Shown: positions 12,001 to 16,597 of the stretch, piece after piece
How positions within the stretch are numbered: the first letter of the stretch is position 1
How the letters are laid out: every line of letters begins with the position of its first letter
Source of the DNA: Planctomycetaceae bacterium
Lineage (GTDB): Bacteria > Planctomycetota > Planctomycetia > Planctomycetales > Planctomycetaceae
DNA length: 42,516 bases
Assembly: GCA_020426505.1 (NCBI GenBank)
Contig: JAGQPX010000201.1
Coordinates: forward strand, 1 to 42,516
Direction of reading: 5' to 3'
Notes under the pieces: generated by a model
Databases searched by the model: none
Seen by the model: only the letters and a program-made list of their open reading frames with translations
What the model was told of the DNA's origin: nothing
Position numbers and translations under genes: made by a program

Positions 12001-12150
12001 TTCGAGTGCTTCAACCGCGATGGATGAGGCTGTTCCCCCCTTGCTGGTTGATCGTCTCCGATAACGACGAGACCGCATAATGTACGCGCAGAGATTCGAG
12101 ACCCGGTTGGCAAAAGTTCGTGGCCAACGGGTTTGATTGAAAAGCAACAT
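1..12150 (-). CDS. Giant LEPR-motif surface protein with golvesin-like, Calx-beta, cadherin-like, ASH and RHS repeats (C-terminus beyond window)
   Basis: One frame stays open from the ATG at 12150 to the left edge, at least 4050 residues; I translated it at about ten spread positions and found no frame change. Residues 49-57 read LESRTMLSA, the planctomycete LEPR-type motif found near the N-terminus of large exported proteins. Order along the protein: golvesin/Xly CBD-like domains (ending in VIADAVRIE) alternating with Calx-beta domains (about residues 59-1560); a cadherin-like domain (about 1700-1820); two ASH/choice-of-anchor-D type domains (about 1940-2180, with FTVTFNTTTSGNFEGTLS); another golvesin-like domain (about 2190-2350); cadherin/Ig-like spacers; and from about residue 3050 RHS/YD repeats such as YDRQDRLLT. 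A weak GAGGG lies about 9 nt before the start. Likely role: cell-surface adhesion or interaction. An RHS C-terminal toxin or tip would lie outside the window. Exact domain edges are by eye. Confidence 0.9.
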   Translation of the reverse strand, partial: MLLFNQTRWPRTFANRVSNLCAYIMRSRRYRRRSTSKGGTASSIAVEALESRTMLSATIVDDGDGADGGFITVGTWTESTASGGNGGEVHNSVAGDGTDRAIWTFEGLTSGTSYRISTTWTEHSNRATDAPFTIFVDDGTTLTTIGTVDINQEVAPADFPADGATWDELMVVSLTGQQTTLIVELSDDANQYVIADAVRIEPTTAPAITFSIDSATTSVTEGPTTVAQFTVSYTGTLGTGETASIDVEHLLGDVDSIEFQETLEEALAAVSQNGVMVSGNTLTFDDQATSFTFDLPIVDDREQESTETFSVGISSPRIEIGSGFVSLGTVIEEIDILDNDATIESQIIDNDELGFELVGTDWTYSTFSGGHQGDVYNSISGVGDDKATWTFTELTPGQYRVSATWTEHPDRAKNSPFSFYDGVTAYESQSPISTVRVDQKIAPDDFVAAGSDWEDLLVVDVTGDTLIVELTDDANLYVIADAIRIEEHPPAAEIPVTFSITGTDQVTENSFDADGNEATYTISHDGTLAPGETASIDVTQIFDDTISVDYETDLETAIQDAISALTNANISFNNGKTLQFDSGDHSSLTFTLPITDDRDKESGGDFQIRIDNPQVSNGLAAVSLYAWNTTIINDDLVDAIILDDGDGAPGFDTTLVADWDLSLNIWGYNDRNVHSFPGDGDVATWTFTGLADGDYRVSTTWTAWSNRATDAPFSIYNGVNGQNLVGTVYVNQELDPDDFITRDGNDELTLWEDLMVVTISNGEGTLKVELSDDANEYVIADAVRLEPIAFSIGGPTTVQEDPTDGGNLATYTISYNGDLADGEVASVTVQTDGDTDDFILDKDVINAIQNAANVTDGVSFNSSTGVLTFNGSELPDPPSANESSTVTSSRFASSASTSGAGEGYWWNPTNAVGDTPSTSASANVDKYDQSNKLIVNDFNLNIPAEATIEGIEFSVVTTGSDDPYSGLDTTMTKNGATWAGNPSSTNGTWSSGHVILGSDDDLWGTTWTPAELNSSDFGLIFQVEGGSDGDIFRVYSVEVNVTYTMPAPPATPNFDLMLGGATTSLRFTVEVADDAEQEPNETYNITLSNAEAGPSGSEATVPISTNSISTTIKEQREFEFSITGPTMSPEGTGAQYSISYTGDLEPGETVSVDVEHLLGETASTDYSTSVITAVQNAADNDPDISFDGSTLTFETLADVSSTSMDFPRAVINIDNNEDEPWDIGVDPITGAYADIDLGTKGDRSHILVLSEFSGLDIPVGARIDGIEVSFVTTNSEDPSEYEIGLTLDNGMTAVASKLVSQTNQTWSSGSVVEGGDDDLWGLPSSSWSAEDINMDSFGVLVEAQESELFIHSVEVTVAYTILGGASTSLDFTVPLADDGVAESSESFRLQLGNPHALVGTADIGSTAVTTSITNADDEVSFSLTGSSNVSEDPSNDENDPTNTSHLANYTVSYAGQLADGETASVDIAHSLGGTAGYEDFQKRKYALDDALAMATPGTGVTVNGTTVTFIGGSGNATDFSFSISIEDDIEIEGPETYSVSIANSTGTVATSITAASVETTIVSDDDNTPAEVDLNGPGAGMNYSGTFDEGDVPVPISSGTTIIDPNMGQLLTATISISEPQSEDKLFIDPTSLPNSISLTDNSDTSITLQTTNDPINLLDLALVIDAIRFNNTSEDPVGGDRDITIVVNDGIDDSNIAHSTITVTPVNDPPMWSGNNVFSFTVSESVAPGAVINSQALMVTDVDAGGSDTWSLLPKPGQTFDPNTLFEITDGVITLQDNLGLDYEMVQDYTFLVRYQDDAGATADPDEEVFIAVTDVDDTAPSLIVPTNISAREDIATGVAIPGPGTFMISDVDSPLSALSASVVGSSDPWGLFRIINYGETSTSKTVHLEVLNPQFLDLEFLESQDALNMQGFYEIDILITDGTNSDTIEDVMILIENALEDQEVMVRLAGSMDPADVIVDGSTTPIDFGTAVVGDTALSRTFEVTNVGDPGSTLELLSPVTYQPDTGPADFTITPDLSTLSPLASGQSATFTVTFNTTTSGNFEGTLSFNNDDTFPDSNKNPFDFKIKGSIVETQPEIIVGLDAGTSEFQSGGIQDFGVVEEGATANREIYISNIGDDTLDLSNLIMPPEFSVSGNWTGGLLSLAPGESTSLVIAVDTMSPASHSAVLTIQSNDTDEANFDLLLTADVVATADVFTAHDPTSPLDSSSWRTLDSHFDYLSLTERGLGAPAALSEYEGGSIGDEPAVWDFASLPTGQYRVYATWPTPDRSDRTYEAAYSLHDGAYDGIDTARQTRIVNQRIHPLDAEFEGVGWAELGTVDVSSGLLSVALHRPSPVFTTNENTSAAIADAVRIVRVDSPNPSDDVIRLASGRSTYVIDVTANDGQPDLPVVLVDGADPLLGLTTVENNQIVFTPLIDQIGKDLEAEILYQLDNNGTLTNTAKVTLRLSDTEPIVVNDSYTTSQRHDLTVDPRINDIDPQGDRLDIDFRSVDDGRLVSDGQGGYSIDLVDEFFIVLDTVQKTDTWSLSLRSGSEQTATLIGEFKADDARDDTGVRVETKVEDELRLRFPADPGDPEVTVQYIQPRVGQDRFQTIVHQLKITGLPRDAGLVVEAEATGSQPVNGAVAVQDKGHLTKNDDGTWVFSPNYSFYQVAGDYRVDLHYVASDGVHESQEQALVTIRVENTAPVLEAPEKVLIAYEIGGAPTQVQFPLDVADNDGDKLFVLTLVNGASNNSSLNFGAFGSKEIINDSVLLTLTTPPSSNNTQKSNDKYYYVTDGFSRSKIAYTNFSVHTRGNILDPGSVLAPRDAGLPTLIQVGRNDLPITSEGWSMRAGHVSNGLNDSKLETFGSAQIDFARGAVSVSESLDADLQPGDTSPYSLVYDSSLAETLPIIRGTISRNDPTQTITNVEVTAKWFKYDVDANGVLISEISGQNQTILLDDPSSLAALTNEGEFTIEAAFPDWDQPTGVYRWTLEGIITLAGGTEQAVALAGDAVVRRQSDPDHGPFGGLGAGWEVSGIPYIVWQEMKGNSNDEDFKDDFAIFSIAGGGSRLFRGVNQNNGIQTWKAIDPSTSVRDREEFGTLVRNVNLGSEEWTYTLPDGTTWRFRDDGLAASVTPPDGPATTFTYDQHTPNPRIASIIGPDGGVTTFDYSNPVAPTITTAPNGQMMTLSVTNDQLNSLSVGNYTRDFDYMAGTNLLSQDTIGSESGGKIVTSIEYASDGRSLLSKITVGTGGDDEAVYGVQSGLALSDLERLHPTAANGGDWFGLVTGAPVATVRELFAIDPNDNSPIEGSDLQFYPGTGAAGSDFTGTVRTEYQFDDRGRLLLRDVIVTDGNVTETTRDRWDRDAYGQVVRFIEGEVIDESAPANNQPGRLTAYRYDYEDQSQVYGTIDTIVLNGRKDNGDEFYPRVPDILTENDPRPHRIGNVTELYADFEIGRYAYDDFGFLISETDALGRVTTFARDSKHRITQLDGPLGYQENWHYGTYMAGAMGVDDVLLNYTDALGLTTDFEYDTSRRVSKTKTGEAIFDNDGIVTGFTTDPNLLVVTTYGYSGGFGNATSITVDDGSGTGNDGVLTARTYDSQNRLLTEIVTDAEYPDTPLSETAYLYYDSGLTKAVHTGRSVENAGAAEDVYTSFEYDTQGRLVTVYEDARFADLSPLNTRMITTDYFKGGLVKSVTGSNMQPVKYFYDPLDRVEWIVTTGITAFANGLPTSTHAVLSERDQFGRIIETSDLLTGAAGVFAYDRQDRLLTRTQRNVALESGNNPVEILSEFSYDALGRVLQEQHGIQRTVTGSGEDEVITLTPTLAAQHYDYNALGYLELSEIVASGGAVVEYTNDSHGNVLTTTEHRFTPNGIGFDLDLYTSTSTYDAFGRVATTQQPITPDPDPDAVPPIPTQEFVTTTNTYANIGRKVTSTTVEDAATIAHTEAFVDGLGRLRKQDNKQNNSQQRLTYNSAGDLTETFFDFDTNVADDPLKGNFRHSYFEYDQFGRISLTAQASTAGSVHQPEDLVVRTTYVDHSAPVGVSSVSTTNQGRYADVDSAAITTVYTDAE
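8068..8571 (-). other. Domain inserted inside a Calx-beta fold, copy 2
   Basis: About 168 residues separate Calx-beta STLTF from GGASTSLDFTVPLADD. The segment is homologous to copy 1: DIPVGARIDGIEVSF, DDDLWG, MDSFGVLVEA and HSVEVTVAYT occur in the same order. Its entry and exit points in the host domain match those of copy 1. Confidence 0.6.
8850..11979 (-). repeat. Three golvesin-like plus Calx-beta units in tandem within the giant protein
   Basis: Units lie at about 11979-11116, 11115-10243 and 10242-8850. Each starts with a DDGDG-like or DNDELG entry, runs through a W-T-F core and a VNQ/VDQ-x-x-PDDF motif, ends the first domain with VIADAVRIE or a variant, then continues into a Calx-beta domain. 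The units are diverged at DNA level, which indicates old duplications. The third Calx-beta carries an inserted domain. Confidence 0.7.
8985..9540 (-). other. Domain inserted inside a Calx-beta fold, copy 1
   Basis: About 185 residues separate the Calx-beta strand ending in GVLTF from its continuation GGATTSLRFTVEVADD. The inserted segment contains NIPAEATIEGIEFSV, a DDDLWG motif, SSDFGLIFQVEG and VYSVEVNVTY. This pattern resembles beta-sandwich domains of bacterial surface and phage-tail proteins that run IPxGAxIxGI...LWG...FGxxxxV...V.Y. The fold assignment is inference; the interruption is seen directly. Confidence 0.6.
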
Positions 12151-12663
12151 AGGAACACCCTCAGAGAATGCGGGGTGGGCGAAGAACCGACATCAGCGAG
12201 ATGTCAGCCGAATAAGAAAAACGACGTTGGTCGATTGGTCGAGTCATCTGCAGAGTTGAGAAGCACAGACAACATTGAGAATGCGAGAACCCGCGATCGA
12301 TTTGTATGTTGTACGAAGATAGAATTCAACCGACGACAAGTGTCATTACAGTGTTTGGGTAACGTCCTCGACAAGGATGCAGTGAGGTCACTTCCAAATA
12401 CTGATCGTTGAGCCGTCCGACCTCAAACCTCAACACGTGTGTCGCTCATCACTTAAAGCGTCACCGAGACACAACGGTCAGTTGGATTGACAAGTGTGTT
12501 ATATCGGCGGATTCCGATGTGTTAGCTTGCTCAATGAAAGGACGCCGAGCACGACTGCTCAACTCGTCAAACACTTTACTGTTGGCAAGACAGCTCCTGT
12601 GTGCGTCCATGCCGACACAGCGCTTCAATCACTGACAAATATCCGACGACTTGCTGAAGCAAA
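12151..12663. other. Intergenic region of about 510 bases with no convincing gene
   Basis: It separates the giant gene from the hypothetical gene upstream on the same strand. Short open frames occur on both strands, but none has a Shine-Dalgarno site or a recognisable product. Apart from the weak promoter candidate I see nothing definite. Confidence 0.5.
12301..12329 (-). promoter_or_regulatory. Weak sigma70-like promoter candidate for the giant gene
   Basis: On the minus strand TTGAAT (12329-12324) and TACAAA (12306-12301) are 17 nt apart, about 150 nt upstream of the start at 12150. Each matches the consensus at four of six positions, so this could be chance. Confidence 0.2.
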
Positions 12664-13215
12664 TCATGCTTTGCCCGTCGATGGGCCGACGTCCAATCCG
12701 GTTGCTCCTGGTCCTTTGAAGTCTTCGTCTTCACCACGACGCTCGGGCGAACGATAGAACGTGTACCGAAAGCGATCATTCGTCGCTTCTTCGATGCTGG
12801 TCAGTTCCCAGAAGAGATCGGGAACGACTGCAAAGTACTGATTGATTCCCGAGTGTCCGTAGTCCTTTTGCGGTGTACCGTACCAGGACTGAACTCCCCA
12901 TTCATCCATGAGGTCGCGAATCTTTTTGTAGGTGATCGTCGCTGCTTCGACAGGCTCAAACTCGCCTGTAGGGACCGCATTCACAATCTTCCAAACGCCG
13001 TTCTCGATCGGGTCTGGCGTCATCAGGAGTAGGATATGAAAGGACGAATCCCCGGTTTCTGATTCCGCATACAGGAACGCCCGCCCACCCCGTTCCCCCA
13101 ACAGGCGGTTCAATCCCTTGAGATTAGCGCTTTCATAGGCTGGATAACTGCCCACCAGCAATTCGTTGTACCGTCTCCGTTCATCGTCAGTTGTGACCTG
13201 TATCCATTTCCCCAT
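12664..13215 (-). CDS. Hypothetical protein, 183 residues
   Basis: I do not recognise this protein. It is soluble-looking, with no signal peptide or membrane segment, and rich in aromatic residues (WKIVNAVP, WYGTPQKDYG, DLFWELTS). The central part (LNRLLGERGGRAFLYAESETG) followed by beta-rich stretches suggests a single compact alpha/beta domain. I chose the ATG at 13215 (MGKWIQV) because AAGGAG lies 7 nt before it; an in-frame ATG six codons upstream lacks such a site. It stands alone between two intergenic stretches, downstream of the 252-residue gene on the same strand. The C-terminal 25 residues are acidic, Gly-rich and probably disordered. Confidence 0.8.
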   Translation of the reverse strand: MGKWIQVTTDDERRRYNELLVGSYPAYESANLKGLNRLLGERGGRAFLYAESETGDSSFHILLLMTPDPIENGVWKIVNAVPTGEFEPVEAATITYKKIRDLMDEWGVQSWYGTPQKDYGHSGINQYFAVVPDLFWELTSIEEATNDRFRYTFYRSPERRGEDEDFKGPGATGLDVGPSTGKA

Positions 13216-13501
13216 TGTGAGGCTCCTTGTCATTGACCCCGATGCGTCCGATCCCCTGAAAAAAAAGAGGTGAAACCATCATGCCATGAAAGCCCTTCGG
13301 AATCCATCGGCCTCACCACGACTGATGTAGAATCGTTCTCATCACATCGTTAAGCACTCAGGTGTGCTCGTCATGGGAGTGCAAGATTTCTGCCGAAGGC
13401 GGCTCCGGTGAGGGGAAAGCCATACATGCAAGCGTCTTGTCCCGGCAACTGATGCAAATCGATTCCGTGGAGTCTGTGCGAGTACGGGTAAGCCATCCCA
13501 A
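13216..13501. other. Intergenic region with a T-rich tract
   Basis: Read on the minus strand it contains an eight-T run at about 13260-13267, about 45 nt before the next start, and one copy of a 17-nt sequence that recurs with one mismatch at 24385-24401. No gene is seen. Confidence 0.4.
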
Positions 13502-14260
13502 CTAGCCGATGTTCCCGCTGAGCGTGAATCCTTGCCGCATACTGTTGCCAGCAGCATCCGTAAAACGAAGCACGCCGTGGGCGATCTCGAACGTCGGCTT
13601 AGTCTTCAACTCCTCACCGCCACCTGAAATGACCGATTGGGGCCCTTCCACATAACCATCGAAACATAGGTCAAAGTAGCCACCAACATTCGCGTCAATC
13701 GCAGCGAACACTCCCGTGCAGGAAAGCATTCTCCCAACGCTATGGTCTTCATTTGGAACTCGATCCGTATGGAGTCCAGAAAACCATATGACATCGTTGG
13801 GCTTGTTTCTCCAGAAGTTGCCGAGTGCGTAATTCTGATCGGTTCGCGGTATCGCAATCAGATCACCTTTAACAAGAGGACCACAGCTCTCTGCTGTCTT
13901 GACTTCATAACCTCCACTCGACAAGTTCACAGGCTGGGCAAAAGTGAATGGGTCGACGGCACGTAAGTTTCCGGCAATCCCGCCTCCCAGTGTGCCATCC
14001 GAGAAATGGCGAGCGACCAAGTAATCGATGCCGGACTGCTCAATATTGCTTTTCGCCCTGACGAACACGCTTCCGGTTGTATTGTTCAATTGGGAACCGG
14101 GGCCGTTGTACTCAATCCAATGGCCGGCACACAAAAGAGCATTGTCAGGCTGCGGCATCCAGAAGGCCCCGTACATCCCCTGTCCGCTTTGTAACCAGCC
14201 AACACCGTTCTCGCGAATCGCGATCGACGTTTGATTGTTGCTCCAGAAACCAACGGGCAT
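13502..14260 (-). CDS. Hypothetical protein, 252 residues
   Basis: Not recognised. The sequence is Gly-, Asn- and Ser-rich and looks mostly beta-structured (GGGIAGNLRAV, NLSSGGYEVKT, GGYFDLCFDGYV, LRFTDAAGNSMRQGF), without a clear signal peptide or membrane segment. A GGAG site precedes the ATG at 14260. It begins 81 nt after the methyltransferase ends, on the same strand, so it could be the last gene of the biosynthetic operon, but nothing in its sequence points to that pathway. The N-terminus (MPVGFWSNNQTSIAIRENG) recalls beta-sandwich proteins of unknown role. Confidence 0.75.
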   Translation of the reverse strand: MPVGFWSNNQTSIAIRENGVGWLQSGQGMYGAFWMPQPDNALLCAGHWIEYNGPGSQLNNTTGSVFVRAKSNIEQSGIDYLVARHFSDGTLGGGIAGNLRAVDPFTFAQPVNLSSGGYEVKTAESCGPLVKGDLIAIPRTDQNYALGNFWRNKPNDVIWFSGLHTDRVPNEDHSVGRMLSCTGVFAAIDANVGGYFDLCFDGYVEGPQSVISGGGEELKTKPTFEIAHGVLRFTDAAGNSMRQGFTLSGNIG

Positions 14261-14341
14261 GGCAATTCTCCAATTGAAGTTTTGAAACGGAAGGCACCTG
14301 ACGGAACACTCAAATTGATCGCTACGCGAAGTCGACGATGA

Positions 14342-15133
14342 CTACCTCGGCTTCGTGGCCAGGACGCTGAAGAGGACCGAGTAAGTCAAGGAGTCGTCTC
14401 GGTCGAGGTAGTTGAGGAATCTCTGGCTGATCGCTGCTGCGGTGTCTTTGAACTCTGGCATGTTGGTGAGGTTCTGGGTGGCGATCTCCAGTTTGGTTTT
14501 CCAGAGTGCGAGGTTTTCTGCATCGATGGGGCCGGCAATCAAGTGGTAGGGGTCGATGTTCACATCAAGGGATTCGAATCCTGCTGCGTGGCAGAGATGG
14601 AACAGCTTTCGGCCGACCATGGGATCGAAGCCCGACTTTTCCAAAAGCTTGAGAGCCTTCTCCACACCGTCCTGCAGTGATTGGTCGATCGGATAGTGCC
14701 ACACTAACTGGCCATCGAGGTCTTGGAGAAAGAGTCGTCCGCCCGGTTTGAGGACTCGTTTCATCTCCTGGACTGCAAGGGCCTTGTCCGGCAAGTATTC
14801 CATCAGGAATCGGCAAACGACAAAATCAAACGACTCGTCCTCGAATGGAAGGGCATGGGCATCTCCGATTTGGACTGACACATTGGGGGCGTCGACGATG
14901 TTCGCATGAGCGGCCTCGATTCGCTGGGGACTGGCATCGATGCCGACGACTGTCGCTGTCTCGAACTGGCGGCCGAGTTCAGCAGCAATCACAGCCGGCC
15001 CGCAGCCGACATCGAGGATTCGTTTGTTATTCAGATCGAGAGGAACCAGATAACGACGAACCCATGCCTCGGGGTCGACCTTGTCCGCCAGCCGTTGTGC
15101 TTCTCTGGAGTCTTCCATCAGGTAGCCGGTCAT
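14342..15133 (-). CDS. Class I SAM-dependent methyltransferase
   Basis: A 263-residue protein of the UbiE/Methyltransf_11 type. The SAM-binding motif ILDVGCGPA is at about residues 39-47, an acidic residue follows at the end of strand 2 (VVGIDAS), then GDAHALPFEDESFDFVVCRF (motif II region) and LKPGGRLFLQD (motif III region). The long C-terminal part probably forms the substrate lid. Its ATG overlaps the stop of the preceding gene as ATGA, and AAGGAA lies about 12 nt upstream, so the two are very likely translated together. By context it may methylate the product of the ACP/KAS III pathway; the substrate cannot be read from the sequence. Confidence 0.88.
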   Translation of the reverse strand: MTGYLMEDSREAQRLADKVDPEAWVRRYLVPLDLNNKRILDVGCGPAVIAAELGRQFETATVVGIDASPQRIEAAHANIVDAPNVSVQIGDAHALPFEDESFDFVVCRFLMEYLPDKALAVQEMKRVLKPGGRLFLQDLDGQLVWHYPIDQSLQDGVEKALKLLEKSGFDPMVGRKLFHLCHAAGFESLDVNIDPYHLIAGPIDAENLALWKTKLEIATQNLTNMPEFKDTAAAISQRFLNYLDRDDSLTYSVLFSVLATKPR

Positions 15134-16308
15134 TGATCGTCTGTTCCTTTCATCTGCCCGTCACATGACGACTCGGTGCTGACGTCATTTGACAGGACCG
15201 GGTTCCAGCGTAGAAACAAGCCTGCCACGTGGTTGTACCAAGCGGGAAACGAGTCCCGCAGCCAGATACTCTGAGTGTATTGACAGGTCTCGGTCGCCCC
15301 CATGGCGAGGATTCCGGGGGCGTGGTCCGGATCAACCACGAGTGGAATGAAGTCTGGTAAAAAGTCCGCATACATTTCCCTGATGAGGGGCCAACTCGCC
15401 GTCAGCCCTGATTGGGCCGAGTTGGCGTCCAAAGCCAGAATGTCACAGCGGTTTTCGAGAAACGAGAAGTTCATCCCCAGCGGCCCCCGCCAGACGATCG
15501 CCGCAAAGCAAGGATCGTCCTGGTTGTCACGAAACGCAGCGATCACACGGCGGTAACGGCGTAATCCCGCCTGACGGTAAAGGGCGTCCAGCTCGGCGAG
15601 ACCCACATCGTCTTTATCGAGTTGCTCTGCCTTGACATAGACGTCTCCTCGATGACGGCGTGCCATCACACAAACCGCTGACATCAGGTCCCGGTCACCG
15701 GTGACATCCATGACGCGGAGGGACGAGTCAACCGATGAGGCTTGGCAGGCGTCTTTGGGAAGCGAGAGATAGGAGTATGTGCGACAGGACGCCAGATCCG
15801 AACCGAGCGAGGCTTCGATTGTTCCAAAGACTCGGCTCGGGTATTTCTTGGTTGGCTGGAACCAGTTCTGATGCGAATAGTCGTTGTGTTGGAAGTTGCG
15901 GACAACGAGTGATGAAAGCATGACGGCCAATGATCCGGTTGGGTTACCCGTCGAGACAAGGTGTTGCGTCACCCAACCTTCAATCGTTGCCTTCCATGCT
16001 GAAACAGAAGCCCAAGAATCTGTGCCTGCATCTGTAAAAGTTGCGTTCCAGAGAATCTGATCACCTAGACTCAGGGCTTTCTGCCAATTGTCTCGAATCA
16101 CTGACATGAATGGAGCGAGACGAGCGGCCTTCGCTGGATAGATGAACTTGTGCCGTTGATAAGCGTCAAAGAGTTCATCGACTCCCAGTTGATTCAATCG
16201 CACTCCGTAATCGGCATGGCACGTGCCGCGTGCGGACCATGCATCACGAGTCGCACTTGTCGGCTGAGGGCAACCGTTGGTCGTCAGTGATTGCTCGGAG
16301 AAGTTCAT
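15130..16308 (-). CDS. Unknown 392-residue protein of the ACP operon, possible acyltransferase
   Basis: No family recognised with confidence. The N-terminal third is helical (LFDAYQRHKFIYPAKAARL), the middle is beta-rich (VFGTIEASL, MDVTGDRDLMSAVCVMAR), and the last third (FAAIVWRGPLGMNFSFLENRCD, then DPDHAPGILAMGATETCQY) has the rhythm of a GNAT-type acyltransferase fold. That reading is weak. There is no signal peptide or membrane segment. No Shine-Dalgarno site precedes the ATG. It lies 49 nt after the ACP gene and overlaps the methyltransferase gene by 4 nt. Its position suggests it takes an acyl group from the ACP or otherwise finishes the product; this is inference from context only. 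Confidence 0.8.
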   Translation of the reverse strand: MNFSEQSLTTNGCPQPTSATRDAWSARGTCHADYGVRLNQLGVDELFDAYQRHKFIYPAKAARLAPFMSVIRDNWQKALSLGDQILWNATFTDAGTDSWASVSAWKATIEGWVTQHLVSTGNPTGSLAVMLSSLVVRNFQHNDYSHQNWFQPTKKYPSRVFGTIEASLGSDLASCRTYSYLSLPKDACQASSVDSSLRVMDVTGDRDLMSAVCVMARRHRGDVYVKAEQLDKDDVGLAELDALYRQAGLRRYRRVIAAFRDNQDDPCFAAIVWRGPLGMNFSFLENRCDILALDANSAQSGLTASWPLIREMYADFLPDFIPLVVDPDHAPGILAMGATETCQYTQSIWLRDSFPAWYNHVAGLFLRWNPVLSNDVSTESSCDGQMKGTDDQ

Positions 16309-16357
16309 TTGATGATCAGAGTTCTTTCACGAGTTCGTTAGGTTCTCGATCTTCGAA

Positions 16358-16597
16358 TCATCCTGCGAGAATCAGATCAACGAGGTCGCCAAAGGTGCGA
16401 ACGGTGGCGACCTGGGCATTGGTGATCGTTACGTCGTACGTCCGTTCGACCTTTTCGACGATGTCGACGATGTCCATCGAGTCCGCGCCGTAGTCGTCGA
16501 TGAACGCTGCATCCTCGCGATCGGGGTCGACGTCAGAGATCAGAATCTCCGAGATCCACGCGGCGAGTTCGTGACGGAGTTGTTCACGGTCGGTCAT
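16358..16597 (-). CDS. Acyl carrier protein
   Basis: A 79-residue acidic four-helix protein. Phosphopantetheine would attach to Ser40 in the motif GADSMDIVDIVE; the usual DSL is DSM here. The length and the flanking pattern (FIDDYGADSMD, then VRTFGDLVDLI) are normal for an ACP. I chose the ATG at 16597 because GGAGA precedes it; the longer frame starting at 16651 only re-reads the fusion gene in another frame. It overlaps the last codons of the KAS III fusion by 14 nt, which implies translational coupling and that this ACP is the partner of that KAS III. It is probably not the housekeeping ACP, which usually sits in a fab cluster. Confidence 0.92.
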   Translation of the reverse strand: MTDREQLRHELAAWISEILISDVDPDREDAAFIDDYGADSMDIVDIVEKVERTYDVTITNAQVATVRTFGDLVDLILAG

